From the NCBI GenBank assembly GCA_024401355.1, contig JAKSLF010000012.1, positions 17,376-81,375 on the forward strand: 64,000 nucleotides of DNA, in the 5' to 3' direction. Position numbers and translations under genes: made by a program. The notes under the pieces were generated by a model. The model was not told the origin of the DNA. It did not search any database and saw nothing but the letters and a program-made list of their open reading frames with translations. Position 1 is the stretch's first letter; each line of letters begins with the position of its first letter. Source of the DNA: Bacteroidales bacterium (GTDB lineage: Bacteria; Bacteroidota; Bacteroidia; Bacteroidales; Marinilabiliaceae). Of this stretch, positions 18,045-29,768 are shown piece by piece.

Positions 18045-18791
18045 TCATTTATTCTCTTCTGCAACGATCGGTGGCTGCTGCTTTATCAGTGCTTCCACCT
18101 GTTCCATTGTCAGACACTCTTTCTCACTTATTCTTTCGCCATCTGCTGGCTCTATGGCCGTACGGCGCAATGCCGCCAGATGTGCCCCCGAATCCATGGT
18201 TTCACCCAAATCTCGGGCTATCGAGCGTATATATGTGCCTTTCGAACACGATATCCTCACTATTGCATCTATGGTCCCCTCACTGCTCTTTTCGACGCTC
18301 TCCACTTTCATGCTGTTGATAGTTACTTTCCTGCTCTTCATTTCCACGTCTGTCTTTCCCTTGCGTGCAAATTCGTATGCTCTCTTGCCGTCTATCCTTA
18401 TGGCTGAATACATTGGAGGCACCTGTTCTATCTCACCGGTAAATTTCTCGGCTATCACTTTCTCCAGAGCCTCTTTCGTGATGTGCTCTGTAGCATAGCT
18501 TCCTTCCGGCTCTGTCTCAAGGTCACACGATGGTGTCGTCTGTCCAAATCTTACTCGCGCCACATACTCTTTGTCATGGTTCATCAGCTGTTCCAGCTTC
18601 TTTGTCGAACGTCCAGTGCAAACCACCACGATGCCTGTGGCCAAAGGATCAAGCGTTCCGGCATGGCCCACTTTTATCTTCCTTATGCCCATGTAGTTCC
18701 TGAACATCAGACGTATCTTGTTTACTACGTCAAACGATGTCCACTTCAGAGGCTTGTCTATGTATAGTGTTTCTCCAGCTATGAAGTCCAT
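18045..18791 (-). CDS. truB: tRNA pseudouridine(55) synthase
   Basis: Makes pseudouridine 55 in the T-loop of tRNAs. 248 residues. The opening segment IDKPLKWTSFDVVNKIR and the catalytic-aspartate motif GHAGTLDPLATGIVVV near residue 42 are clear, as are YVARVRFGQTTPSCD and the C-terminal GAHLAALRRTAI. Four bases separate it from uppP, and the order is conserved in Bacteroidetes. Confidence 0.97.
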   Translation of the reverse strand: MDFIAGETLYIDKPLKWTSFDVVNKIRLMFRNYMGIRKIKVGHAGTLDPLATGIVVVCTGRSTKKLEQLMNHDKEYVARVRFGQTTPSCDLETEPEGSYATEHITKEALEKVIAEKFTGEIEQVPPMYSAIRIDGKRAYEFARKGKTDVEMKSRKVTINSMKVESVEKSSEGTIDAIVRISCSKGTYIRSIARDLGETMDSGAHLAALRRTAIEPADGERISEKECLTMEQVEALIKQQPPIVAEENK

Positions 18792-18795
18792 TCTA

Positions 18796-19614
18796 TCAGA
18801 GCAGTATGAGTGTCAGTATACCTACTATAGCACAATATATGGCGAAATATATCAGCTTGCATTTCTTCACAAGTGCTATCATCCATTTGCATGCTATGCA
18901 TCCGCTTACAAACGCTGCGATAAAGCCTACAATAATTGCCGATACCGACAACGGTTCACTTGCACCATGCTCTGCCAGATATTCCGCACTTGGAGCTACA
19001 ATATGCTTGAAGTCAAGCAATGCTTCGCCTACTATCGGAGGTATTACCATCAGAAACGAAAACTGGGCCAGGTTTTTCTTGCTGTTGCCTAGCAGAAGTC
19101 CTGTCGCTATTGTCGATCCGCTTCTCGACAATCCTGGCAATACTGCTATTGCCTGAGCTATTCCTATTATCAAGGCATGAACAGGTGATATCTCCTCACG
19201 CTCCTGTGGCTTGTAGAAATGTGTCAGCGCCAGCAGACATGCTGTCACCAGCAGACATACTCCAACTACCATTAGGCTCCCCTCAAATATCTCATCTATG
19301 TAGTCCTTGAAGCAGAATCCTACTATTGCTATTGGTATCATCGATACAATGATGTTCAATGCATATTTCTGCTCGCCATTCAACTGACCGTCCCACTTGA
19401 ACAGACCTTTGAATATCCAGAACACTTCTTTCCACAATACAACCAGCGTAGCAAGCACTGTCGCTACATGCACCACTATGTCAAACGTAAGACCGCCGAC
19501 TTCTCCTGTACCCAATATTGCCTGACCTATCTGCAGATGTCCGCTGCTGCTCACTGGTAGATACTCCGTGAAACCTTGCACAAGGCCCAATATCAATGCT
19601 TCTAATTCCGACAT
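18796..19614 (-). CDS. uppP: Undecaprenyl-diphosphatase (UppP/BacA)
   Basis: Integral membrane phosphatase that recycles undecaprenyl pyrophosphate for peptidoglycan and other surface polymers; confers bacitracin tolerance. 272 residues with about eight membrane spans. Both family motifs are present: [17 protein letters not shown] (residues 15-31) and [19 protein letters not shown] near 158. It sits between DUF3098 and truB on the same strand. Confidence 0.97.
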   Translation of the reverse strand: MSELEALILGLVQGFTEYLPVSSSGHLQIGQAILGTGEVGGLTFDIVVHVATVLATLVVLWKEVFWIFKGLFKWDGQLNGEQKYALNIIVSMIPIAIVGFCFKDYIDEIFEGSLMVVGVCLLVTACLLALTHFYKPQEREEISPVHALIIGIAQAIAVLPGLSRSGSTIATGLLLGNSKKNLAQFSFLMVIPPIVGEALLDFKHIVAPSAEYLAEHGASEPLSVSAIIVGFIAAFVSGCIACKWMIALVKKCKLIYFAIYCAIVGILTLILL

Positions 19615-19653
19615 TAACCCAAATCTATTGTTATACGTTAATCTTAAGGTGTA

Positions 19654-19902
19654 CTACTTTTTCATTATTGCATACACCTCAAACACAAAGCCTACCAATA
19701 CTATCATCGGAGCTAGTGTAATATGCTGAAAGTTATATATGCTTTCGTCAAATACGTTCGGATCATCCGATCCGCCACCTACCATCAGCACAAAACCCAG
19801 CACTATAATGGCAAATCCTATCGCCATCAATATGTAGTTCTGCTTCCCTAATGCAAAACCAGACATCTGGTCTTCCTTCTGTTTGTTCTCTTTAACTGCC
19901 AT
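19654..19902 (-). CDS. DUF3098 small membrane protein
   Basis: An 82-residue protein with a charged N-terminus and two predicted membrane spans (about 25-45 and 60-79) joined by a Gly/Asp loop with GGGSDDPNVFDE. DUF3098 proteins occur between ftsX and uppP in Bacteroidetes, exactly as here. The role is unknown; the location suggests the cell envelope or division machinery. Confidence 0.85.
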   Translation of the reverse strand: MAVKENKQKEDQMSGFALGKQNYILMAIGFAIIVLGFVLMVGGGSDDPNVFDESIYNFQHITLAPMIVLVGFVFEVYAIMKK

Positions 19903-19937
19903 AATCCTCTTGTTCTATTTTCTTTCCTCATTACCTT

Positions 19938-20825
19938 TTATACATACAGGTCCGCTGTGCGTATGCTCAGATAACGGTTGACCGACACAAGGGTCGATAT
20001 CAATGTTATTATAATACCTATAATAAATACTATCGCAAAAAGCACTACAACTACCATGATGTTGTCAAAGCCTATCACTCCCGACAATTCTCGTGTCGAC
20101 AGATATATCACACCCGCCAAAAGTAGATTCGCTATGAAACCACCAATCAACCCCTGAGCCACACTCTGACCAACAAATGGACGGCGTATGAATCCATTCG
20201 TCGCACCCACAAGCTGCATCGTGCGTATCAGAAAACGCTTCGAATACACCATCAGTCTCACAGTATTGTTTATCAGAGTTATTGCTACTATTAGCATCAG
20301 ACCCGAAAATGCCAGCAACACCATCGATATGATGTTCACATTCTCATGAATCAGATTCACCATGTCTTTCTGGTAATGCACTTCTTTTACTTCCGGATAC
20401 TCTATCACAAGTGTCTCTATCTGCTTCATTCCCTCTTCTGTCGCAAAATCAGCATATAGCTTTACATCTATCGACGACAGCAATGGGTTATATCCTACAA
20501 AGTCCACAAAATCCTCACCAAGCTCTGCCTTGAGCTGCTCCGCTGCACTCTCCTTGTCCAGATACGTAACCGATTTCACCATCGGCGATGCCGACAGCGT
20601 CTTCTCTATCCTCTTTACCTCAGCTTCTTTGGCGTCATTCTCTATCATCACCATCAGACCAAGGTTCTCCTTTACATAGTTTGAAAGACGATTGGCATTG
20701 AGCAGAAGAAGACCAATCATTCCTAGCAGAAAAAGCACAAGCGATATGCTTATCGTTGTTGTGAAATATGAACTACGCAGCTTACGTGTCGCCGCCTGGT
20801 TGTTTTGTTTTGCCATAATAGCCAT
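19938..20825 (-). CDS. ftsX: Cell division protein FtsX
   Basis: Membrane subunit of the FtsEX complex that signals to peptidoglycan hydrolases at the septum. 295 residues: TM1 near 24-44, an extracytoplasmic domain (about 50-165) with GYNPLLSSIDVKLYADF, then three further spans in the FtsX permease domain containing RTMQLVGATNGFIRRPFVGQ. The start at 20825 gives MAIMAKQ; the ATG at 20816 is equally possible. ftsE is not in this window. First gene of the cluster ending at queA. Confidence 0.93.
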   Translation of the reverse strand: MAIMAKQNNQAATRKLRSSYFTTTISISLVLFLLGMIGLLLLNANRLSNYVKENLGLMVMIENDAKEAEVKRIEKTLSASPMVKSVTYLDKESAAEQLKAELGEDFVDFVGYNPLLSSIDVKLYADFATEEGMKQIETLVIEYPEVKEVHYQKDMVNLIHENVNIISMVLLAFSGLMLIVAITLINNTVRLMVYSKRFLIRTMQLVGATNGFIRRPFVGQSVAQGLIGGFIANLLLAGVIYLSTRELSGVIGFDNIMVVVVLFAIVFIIGIIITLISTLVSVNRYLSIRTADLYV

Positions 20826-20990
20826 TATATACCTTTGTCCATCAGCATGTTCCCTTCCCCCGATATGTAACTATATAATCGTTACCACATCACTAAAGGG
20901 CATACTCTGCCGATATTAGCTACAAAAATAGCCACTAAATGGTTACAAAATACGATATTAACTTTTTTTAATATGCATCAGCCTTGTTAA

Positions 20991-22409
20991 CTACAGGCTC
21001 TCCGCCTTTATCAGATGTGCTTCATTAAGCGTATAGCCAATGCCAAATGCCAGACAGCCCACTTTCTTCATCTTCTCCACCATCGACGCTGTTAGCTTGA
21101 AATCATAATACTCCATCTTGCCGTCCAACGGATACTCCGACAATCCTTCAAAAACTGTCCAGTCACCCGGACGGAATGATATCATCGCATTCTTCTGTAT
21201 ATGGCTGATAGAAAACCTTATCACATCACCTGCCTTTATGTTCTCAAAATATGTAGGCTCAAATCGCTGTGCATGGCTCGACCATTTCGTTGGCATCACG
21301 TTGTTGCCAATCCAGAATGCTGTGCTTGCCTTCTTGTCTGCAGGATAATGTACCAATGCTACCGCACGCAGCTTGAATCCCTCACCACTCACATGTATAT
21401 TCTCCTCATGCATGGCTTTCAGCAGTTCCGTCGTCACATATACCGACAAGTTACACATGTCACTATATATCAATTTTCTGTTCGTGCCAGGCAAATCCAT
21501 CCAGGTTCTGCTGTTCATAAATGTTACCTGAGGCCAGTTCGTACCACCAATATAGTCAAAGCATGCCACAATCTTGTCACCCACTTTTGTGTTGATGAAG
21601 TTCTTCGGAGAAAACATCACACTGTCGCTGTTATGCCAGTTTATTATCTTCTCGCCTCTCCATATTGGCTTCTTCACTTCTACTTTCTTAACCGTAAAGC
21701 CAACACCGCAAATCTTCAGTCCCGACTTCTTCACTTCGTCTATCACCTGCTTGTCTGCTACATACTCAAAAAGCGAATCACCATATATCCATGCTTGGCT
21801 GTCCGGTAAATCACCCCAATTGCATGTGTGTAGCATCAACTCCGCTGTGTCAACAACATTGTTCAGTCTGAATCTCAACACATCGCCTATTTCCAAATTG
21901 TCAAATGTTGTCCTACTTATATTAAGGTATTGCTGCCAGTCATCCAGATGCACATCACCCATCCATACCACATTCTCCGACGTATCCAGCATCTTGTGCT
22001 TGCGTATGCCTATTGCTCTCGCTACATAGCCACCGCCACCAAGAACAAATCCATCTTTCTTTATTACATCTTTCATCTGTTTCGTCACATAAAATGACGA
22101 CTCACTCCTCGAATCATCTACAAGCTCCCTGCTGCTTCCAGCTACACTCTGACCCGTCTTGTCCATCATGCCCACACCTGGGAACGGATCATTGCCCACA
22201 TAGTCAAAACTTACTGCAATCTCATCTCCAACCTCAATGCCTTCAAGCAATTTCGCATCAATCGTGATGCTCTCTTCATTGTTGATCTCCTGACTGCCTT
22301 CCCATAATACAACATCAGCATCCGGCAATCGTCCGCACGATGTCATCAACATCGCCACTAAGGCAATGCATGCAGATAATCTATCCAATATTTGAATTTT
22401 ATGCGCCAT
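20991..22409 (-). CDS. Tetra-repeat lipoprotein, unknown function
   Basis: A 472-residue exported lipoprotein; the lipobox is in VAMLMTSCGR (Cys near residue 25). The mature part is four tandem copies of a ~115-residue module. Each starts with a W(E/M/R/I)G strand (VLWEG, VVWMG, PIWRG, AFWIG), carries F.N(I/L)..GD.(I/L).(F/A) about 25-30 residues later, and contains a W..LPGT- or W..LPDS-type turn and a final V.K.G....G.G.... strand. The pattern suggests repeated beta-sandwich, perhaps carbohydrate-binding, domains. I do not recognise the family. It lies divergently from the TPP-riboswitch operon. Confidence 0.75.
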   Translation of the reverse strand: MAHKIQILDRLSACIALVAMLMTSCGRLPDADVVLWEGSQEINNEESITIDAKLLEGIEVGDEIAVSFDYVGNDPFPGVGMMDKTGQSVAGSSRELVDDSRSESSFYVTKQMKDVIKKDGFVLGGGGYVARAIGIRKHKMLDTSENVVWMGDVHLDDWQQYLNISRTTFDNLEIGDVLRFRLNNVVDTAELMLHTCNWGDLPDSQAWIYGDSLFEYVADKQVIDEVKKSGLKICGVGFTVKKVEVKKPIWRGEKIINWHNSDSVMFSPKNFINTKVGDKIVACFDYIGGTNWPQVTFMNSRTWMDLPGTNRKLIYSDMCNLSVYVTTELLKAMHEENIHVSGEGFKLRAVALVHYPADKKASTAFWIGNNVMPTKWSSHAQRFEPTYFENIKAGDVIRFSISHIQKNAMISFRPGDWTVFEGLSEYPLDGKMEYYDFKLTASMVEKMKKVGCLAFGIGYTLNEAHLIKAESL

Positions 22410-22550
22410 TTGAAATCAACTACAAACACAAAAATATAAAATATAATTTACACAACAACTTTTTCCAACGAAAATATAGTCATCAACCAAACAAATACAT
22501 TTCACAGCCCATCATCCAACAAAAAATTTCCATAATTCGTAATTATTTTC

Positions 22551-22558
22551 TAATTTTG
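22551..22558 (+). promoter_or_regulatory. -7 box of thi operon promoter
   Basis: TAATTTTG fits TAnnTTTG and lies directly before the TPP aptamer; transcription from it would start at or near the first aptamer helix. The -33 site is weak. The AT-rich 140 bases upstream separate it from the divergent lipoprotein gene. Confidence 0.5.
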
Positions 22559-22565
22559 CCGCTGA

Positions 22566-22641
22566 TTGACAAAGGGGTGCCAACAAGGCTGAGAACATAC
22601 CCTCCGAACCTGATGCGGGTAATGCTGACGCAGGGATTGTT
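22566..22641 (+). promoter_or_regulatory. TPP (THI-element) riboswitch
   Basis: The conserved core is plain: GGGGTGC (22574), CTGAGA (22589), ACCTGAT (22608), GGGTAATGC (22617) and GCAGGGA (22630), with a short P1 between GACAA and TTGTT. It lies 113 bases before thiG. Downstream, ATTACC at 22652-22657 can pair either with the aptamer's own GGTAAT (22618-22623) or with a second GGTAAT at 22734-22739 just ahead of the thiG ATG, a plausible expression switch. No strong T-tract terminator is seen, so control of translation is more likely. Confidence 0.95.
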
Positions 22642-22753
22642 GAAACACATCATTACCGTCTACAGCAGTTACTCACGCCACAACAACATCCCACTCGTCA
22701 ACCACTAACTTCAGTTGCCAACAATTTTAATGCGGTAATAAAAAACACATAAT

Positions 22754-25257
<2,504 letters not shown>

Positions 25258-25265
25258 GTCTCAAT

Positions 25266-26702
25266 ATGGTAAGTAAACCTTCTGTTGCCATTTCTCTCAT
25301 CCCTTTGGTGACTCTCATAGGTATGATAGCTCTCACTATATATATCTATGGTACAGATGCTCTTGCCGGAGGTTGTCAGACTGCTCTTCTTGCCGCTACC
25401 GCCATTTGCGTTTGCCTCTCAATGGGACTTTATAAAACCAAATGGCAGCGGTTCGAGGACTCTATTCGCGATACTGTTAGTGGTGCTACGGTTTCTATTG
25501 TTATTCTTCTCGTCATCGGCATGATGTCCGGTGCCTGGATGATTAGCGGTGTGGTCCCTACTCTTATTTGCTATGGCATTCAAATCATGTCACCACAATT
25601 CTTCCTCGTTAGCACTTGCCTTCTTTGTGCTGTCGTCTCTGTCGTTACGGGTAGCTCATGGACTACCATCGCTACTATCGGTGTCGCTATGATTGGTATA
25701 GGTGAAGCTCTCGGTGTCGATGCTTCCTGGACTGCCGGAGCTATTATTTCTGGAGCTTACTTTGGCGATAAGATTTCACCGCTTAGCGATACTACTACTC
25801 TTGCCGCCTCTGTTACTGGTACCGACCTTTTTAAGCATATCCGCTATATGATGCTTACAACAACACCTACCATGGTCGTCTGCTGTACCATCTATTTCAT
25901 TGCCGGTTTTTGGATCGCAGGTAAAGGCGAAATGCATGTCGCCGAATATACCGAGGGACTTCAGAATACTTTCAACATTACTCCATGGACTTTCGTCGTC
26001 CCTCTTATTACTGGAATACTTATCTACAAAAAGGTTCCTTCTCTAATCACATTGTCCGTATCGGCTTTTACAGCCATTGTTACTGCTGTTATTCTCCAAC
26101 AAGATATTATTGCTCAAATTGCCGGAACTGACAATTCTACCAATGTCGTTATCACATACATTAAGGGTTCCATGACTACTCTTTTTACATCCACCAATGT
26201 CGATACAGGCAATGCCGCTCTCAACGATCTTGTCTCTACTGGTGGAATGGGTGGCATGATGGATACTATTTGGCTCATCTTGTGCGCCATGTGTTTTGGT
26301 GGTGCTATGATTGCCAGCAATATGCTCCAGAGCATTACTGCCGCAATTATTGGTCGCATCAAGGGACTTACCGGTCTCGTCGGTGCTACTGTCGCTTCTG
26401 GTCTCGTTATGAATCTTGCCACATGCGACCAGTATATTTCTATAATTCTCGAGGGCAATATGTTCAAGAATGTTTATGCCAGCAAGGGATATGCTAGTTG
26501 CCTTCTGAGCCGTACTTCCGAAGATGCTATTACCGTGACTAGTGTACTTATCCCATGGAGCACTTGTGGCATGACTCAGGCTACTGTTCTTGGCATCGCT
26601 ACTGTCGCTTATATGCCATTCTGTTTCTTCAATTATCTTAGTCCTCTGACATCTATTATCGTTGCCTCTTTGGGTTGGAAAATAGCAAGGACTGACAAAT
26701 AA
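25266..26702 (+). CDS. NhaC-family Na+/H+ antiporter-like transporter in the thi operon
   Basis: A 478-residue membrane protein with about twelve spans of the NhaC group (SGAWMISGVVPTLICYG, VVTGSSWTTIATIGVAMIGIG, GAYFGDKISPLSDTTTLAA). The frame is open to a TTG at 25248 overlapping thiC, but the ATG at 25266 is preferred. Its place eight bases after thiC, behind a TPP riboswitch, suggests that it moves a thiamin precursor or related compound rather than serving simple sodium/proton exchange. That is inference; the sequence alone supports only the family. Confidence 0.85.
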   Translation: MVSKPSVAISLIPLVTLIGMIALTIYIYGTDALAGGCQTALLAATAICVCLSMGLYKTKWQRFEDSIRDTVSGATVSIVILLVIGMMSGAWMISGVVPTLICYGIQIMSPQFFLVSTCLLCAVVSVVTGSSWTTIATIGVAMIGIGEALGVDASWTAGAIISGAYFGDKISPLSDTTTLAASVTGTDLFKHIRYMMLTTTPTMVVCCTIYFIAGFWIAGKGEMHVAEYTEGLQNTFNITPWTFVVPLITGILIYKKVPSLITLSVSAFTAIVTAVILQQDIIAQIAGTDNSTNVVITYIKGSMTTLFTSTNVDTGNAALNDLVSTGGMGGMMDTIWLILCAMCFGGAMIASNMLQSITAAIIGRIKGLTGLVGATVASGLVMNLATCDQYISIILEGNMFKNVYASKGYASCLLSRTSEDAITVTSVLIPWSTCGMTQATVLGIATVAYMPFCFFNYLSPLTSIIVASLGWKIARTDK

Positions 26703-27202
26703 GTTTTTGAACTGAGCTATATTCATGAAAAATGTCATGGACAAGGTCGAAAATCAACTTTGACCAATGACCGTGACCATTCCACGTTTTCTGCATTATA
26801 CTCCAAATAGTTTGTGTTCTTATTAGTTAAAACGCCAATCCACTGTGTTAATTCGAGCGCCTTCCTCTTAATAACATTTAATAATCTTTCACAAAAAAAA
26901 GCGGCCTCGACTTCCGACACTTTTCTCGGAGGGATAACGGTACCTTACCGTACCCTTACCATACCTTTCTGACTCCATCTCAAATGACATTTCTTTAACC
27001 CACGTTAACAATGGTCATGGTCAAAGTTGTCAAACTCGATTTTGACTGTTTTTGCCCTTTTTTTTAATACTTTTTTGTTTTTGTTTTTGTTTTTGTTTTT
27101 GTTTTTGTTTTTGTTTTTGTTTTACTTTGTACCCCTGTAATCATATACTCTATGAATATTAGTTTACCAGGTAAACTTTATAAACCTATAAAAACAATAC
27201 TT
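26703..27202 (+). other. 500-base noncoding region with inverted and short repeats
   Basis: No coding frame of merit. The edges carry inverted TGACC-rich segments: AACTTTGACCAATGACC at 26755-26771 and its complement GGTCATGGTCAAAGTT at 27013-27028. In the middle, 26938-26966 holds GGTACCTTACC, GTACCCTTACC and ATACC, a 10-11-base period. A TTTTTG microsatellite follows at 27072. I see no promoter box with certainty; TTACTTTG at 27122-27129 is a near match 74 bases before the lipoprotein start. Confidence 0.6.
27072..27119 (+). repeat. Hexanucleotide microsatellite (TTTTTG)x8
   Basis: Eight perfect TTTTTG units, 48 bases, then TTTTACTTTGTACC. It lies 83 bases before the lipoprotein ATG at 27203, where a promoter or leader is expected. 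Such tracts are prone to slippage in steps of six. Confidence 0.95.
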
Positions 27203-28576
27203 ATGAACGAAAGAAGATTATTAGCACTGCTCATGCTGGCATTGGTGTCATTCGGTTTTATCGCATGCGAAGAAGAGGATGAATATTCTTGGGATAATTG
27301 CATTGAACGTGTTAGTACTCCTTTGAAGGATGACTACACTATATATTCTCAAGTATTAAACAAAGATGAAGTCGTTGAAGTGATTGCCCGTAAAGGTATG
27401 GATAAGATTGAAACTGGTTGTGAAATGTCCATAGGAACTTCTAAAGACAATATGACAAAATTGACTGATCAAGACTATACTTTAGCTCCATTTTCTCAAT
27501 ATTATGTAACATATACGCCTTATTTCAAAAATGGTGACAATATTATATATGGCGAAGAAAAAACGGTAAAAATTAATGCAATCCCTCCCGGTAAATATTT
27601 TGAAGCAAGATTAAATTATGGAGATGGAGAGTCTGCAGCAAATATTCATTGGAAAGTTATGTATCAATATGATGGAGAAGAAACATATAAACGCTACGAC
27701 GGACCCGTTAAATTTGTAAGTGTGACTCTATCTTCTGATGAGAATGTTCAATATAAAAAAGAACCGATAGAGTTTCCTGCTGAAACAGACTCCTGTTATA
27801 TATCAGAGAGTTCCGATGTTCCTGCATATACATATAGATATTGGAAAGATGGTAAGGCAGTTATGCGATATTTCCCAATCGTATATAATTTCAATGTTAA
27901 AGTTACGATTCCTATAGGTGAAGATGGATATTATAATTTTCATGAAACACTTAAGGGAATTCTATTGGATAAACAACGTTTTATTTGCGATAAAGATTAT
28001 AACCTATACAGGATAGCTAAGATTGGCGATCAGATTTGGACGATAGATAATGCGATTTCTTTGAAAAAGAAAGACAAAGATGCATCTTATACTGTCGCAA
28101 CATCTAATTTTTATGGTGGAGATGAGCTCTTTTTTAGGGATTGGAACTGGATATCTCCAATTTCAGGTTATCACCAAGCCTATGATAAAAATTGGGATGA
28201 ATTATTTTCTTATTATAATATAGAAATGCCACAAGAAAAGATACCATATAATGATGAAGAAATTGAAAAGTTACTAGCTCATGATCCTAGTATGCAGAAG
28301 TATTTTTCAACTAGCAAAAATTGGGATTCTTTATTGTCTGAAATCGGATGGCAAGATGGAAATGACAATTCATTGGCTTTAAAATCAGGTGTCTTCAACG
28401 TTATGCCTACGGGAATTGTTAAACTGGATGGAAAAACAACTTGTGGCGAAAATGAATTTGCCTCTTTGAGCTATGGATCATCCGGAGTTGTTCTTTTTTC
28501 TAAATACTACAACGGAATAGCTTTGTTTGATAGGGGCGGCTTAGCTTCGATTCGATTAGTTAAATATAAAGGGTAA
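27203..28576 (+). CDS. Lipoprotein with C-terminal FISUMP (Fib_succ_major) domain
   Basis: A 457-residue surface or periplasmic lipoprotein; signal MNERRLLALLMLALVSFGFIAC, lipobox cysteine at residue 22. The frame is open from 27152, but the ATG at 27203 gives the proper signal peptide. Residues ~25-130 hold a fibronectin-like beta region. The last third shows FISUMP landmarks: LYRIAKIGDQIWTIDNA, a W..L....GW segment, ALKSGVFNVMPTG and a closing ASIRLVKYKG. The gene is AT-rich compared with its neighbours. Function unknown; FISUMP proteins are typically cell-surface proteins of Fibrobacter and Bacteroidetes. Confidence 0.75.
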   Translation: MNERRLLALLMLALVSFGFIACEEEDEYSWDNCIERVSTPLKDDYTIYSQVLNKDEVVEVIARKGMDKIETGCEMSIGTSKDNMTKLTDQDYTLAPFSQYYVTYTPYFKNGDNIIYGEEKTVKINAIPPGKYFEARLNYGDGESAANIHWKVMYQYDGEETYKRYDGPVKFVSVTLSSDENVQYKKEPIEFPAETDSCYISESSDVPAYTYRYWKDGKAVMRYFPIVYNFNVKVTIPIGEDGYYNFHETLKGILLDKQRFICDKDYNLYRIAKIGDQIWTIDNAISLKKKDKDASYTVATSNFYGGDELFFRDWNWISPISGYHQAYDKNWDELFSYYNIEMPQEKIPYNDEEIEKLLAHDPSMQKYFSTSKNWDSLLSEIGWQDGNDNSLALKSGVFNVMPTGIVKLDGKTTCGENEFASLSYGSSGVVLFSKYYNGIALFDRGGLASIRLVKYKG

Positions 28577-28647
28577 GAATATGAAGTCGATTTTTTTGTC
28601 TGTATTGGAATATGTGCAAAAGTAAGTTTCGTATATGAGAATTATAA

Positions 28648-28680
28648 TGAAGGTCGCTTGAAAATATCAGGCGACCTTCA
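28648..28680. terminator. Bidirectional hairpin between convergent genes
   Basis: Perfect 10-bp stem TGAAGGTCGC/GCGACCTTCA with a 13-base loop, between the FISUMP gene and the dehydrogenase gene that end toward each other. T tracts are weak on both sides. Confidence 0.65.
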
Positions 28681-28715
28681 TTACATTGATAATATAAACC
28701 TCTTACTATGTGTAA

Positions 28716-29735
28716 TTATTTCATCTCTACAAGTATACGGAATACTTTCCCTGGATTCTTGTCCCACCATTCCATGACTTCCTCTGTCTCTTCTGGCTTT
28801 ACAATCTTTGTTATGAGTTCGTCTACCGGACATGTGCCACGCTCTAGGTAACGTATTACACCACGGAAGTCTGCAGGTGTCGCGTTGCGAGAACCACGAA
28901 TGTCGAGTTCCTTCTGGACAAACAATTTCGTTTCAAACGATACATCACTCTTTGAGTAGCCTATGCAGATGACACGTCCTGTGAATGCCACTTCATTTAC
29001 TGCCATCTGATATGTTGCTGGAGCTCCAACAGCCTCGATGATAACGTCTGGTCCATACCCACTTGTTATATCCTCAAGTCGTGCATGAACATCGCTATTC
29101 ATGGTGTTGACTGCGTATGTCGCTCCCATGCGCTTGGCTAGAGCAAGTTTCTCATCATCAATATCGGCAGCGATGACAACTGCTCCTCTTTGAGCAGCTC
29201 TGACGATGGCACCCATACCAACCATACCACAACCTATAACCATTACAACATCAATGTCTGTAACTTCAGCTCGAGATACAGCATGAAAGCCTACACTCAT
29301 TGGCTCGATAAGAGCACAATCACGAGGCGTGATGTCACCTGCTGGAATAATCTTTTCCCATGGAAGGGCTACGTATTCACTCATAGCACCATCGCGCTGC
29401 ACACCTAGAGTCTGGTTGTGCTGGCACGCATTGACACGGCCATTGCGGCATGAGGCACATTTGCCACAGTTCGTATATGGGTTGAGGGTAACGGTCATCC
29501 CTGGCTTCAGAGTCTCTGGCACCTGGCTCCCGACTGCCTCTATTACGGCTCCTACTTCATGACCTGGTATTACAGGCATCTTGGCCATGGCGTTGCGTCC
29601 GCGCCATGTGTTAAGGTCAGATCCACAGAATCCGACATATTTTAGTTTTACGAGTACCTCATTATCCTTTATCTGAGGCTTTTCGATGCTTACTACTTCC
29701 AGTTTGCCTGGTGTAGTGATCTGTACGGCTTTCAT
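28716..29735 (-). CDS. Zinc-dependent medium-chain alcohol dehydrogenase, probable L-galactonate/L-fuconate 5-dehydrogenase
   Basis: A 339-residue NAD(P)-dependent sugar-acid or polyol dehydrogenase. It shows catalytic zinc ligands in GFCGSDLNTW and IPGHEVG, structural zinc cysteines in NCGKCASCRNGRVNAC, and the Rossmann motif VIGCGMVGMGAI near residue 167. The family includes sorbitol, threonine and L-galactonate dehydrogenases. Its place downstream of a symporter, a lactonase-type amidohydrolase and an aldose dehydrogenase, all on the same strand, favours oxidation of an aldonate. Last gene of the cluster; the exact substrate is inferred. Confidence 0.85.
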   Translation of the reverse strand: MKAVQITTPGKLEVVSIEKPQIKDNEVLVKLKYVGFCGSDLNTWRGRNAMAKMPVIPGHEVGAVIEAVGSQVPETLKPGMTVTLNPYTNCGKCASCRNGRVNACQHNQTLGVQRDGAMSEYVALPWEKIIPAGDITPRDCALIEPMSVGFHAVSRAEVTDIDVVMVIGCGMVGMGAIVRAAQRGAVVIAADIDDEKLALAKRMGATYAVNTMNSDVHARLEDITSGYGPDVIIEAVGAPATYQMAVNEVAFTGRVICIGYSKSDVSFETKLFVQKELDIRGSRNATPADFRGVIRYLERGTCPVDELITKIVKPEETEEVMEWWDKNPGKVFRILVEMK

Positions 29736-29768
29736 TGTTTGTTGTATGTTTTTTTGTTCTTGTTCATT

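Noticed and set aside
26043-26744. A 233-codon open frame on the minus strand opposite the NhaC-like gene
   Set aside because: The opposite frame is a clear membrane transporter; this one is hydrophilic with no family features.
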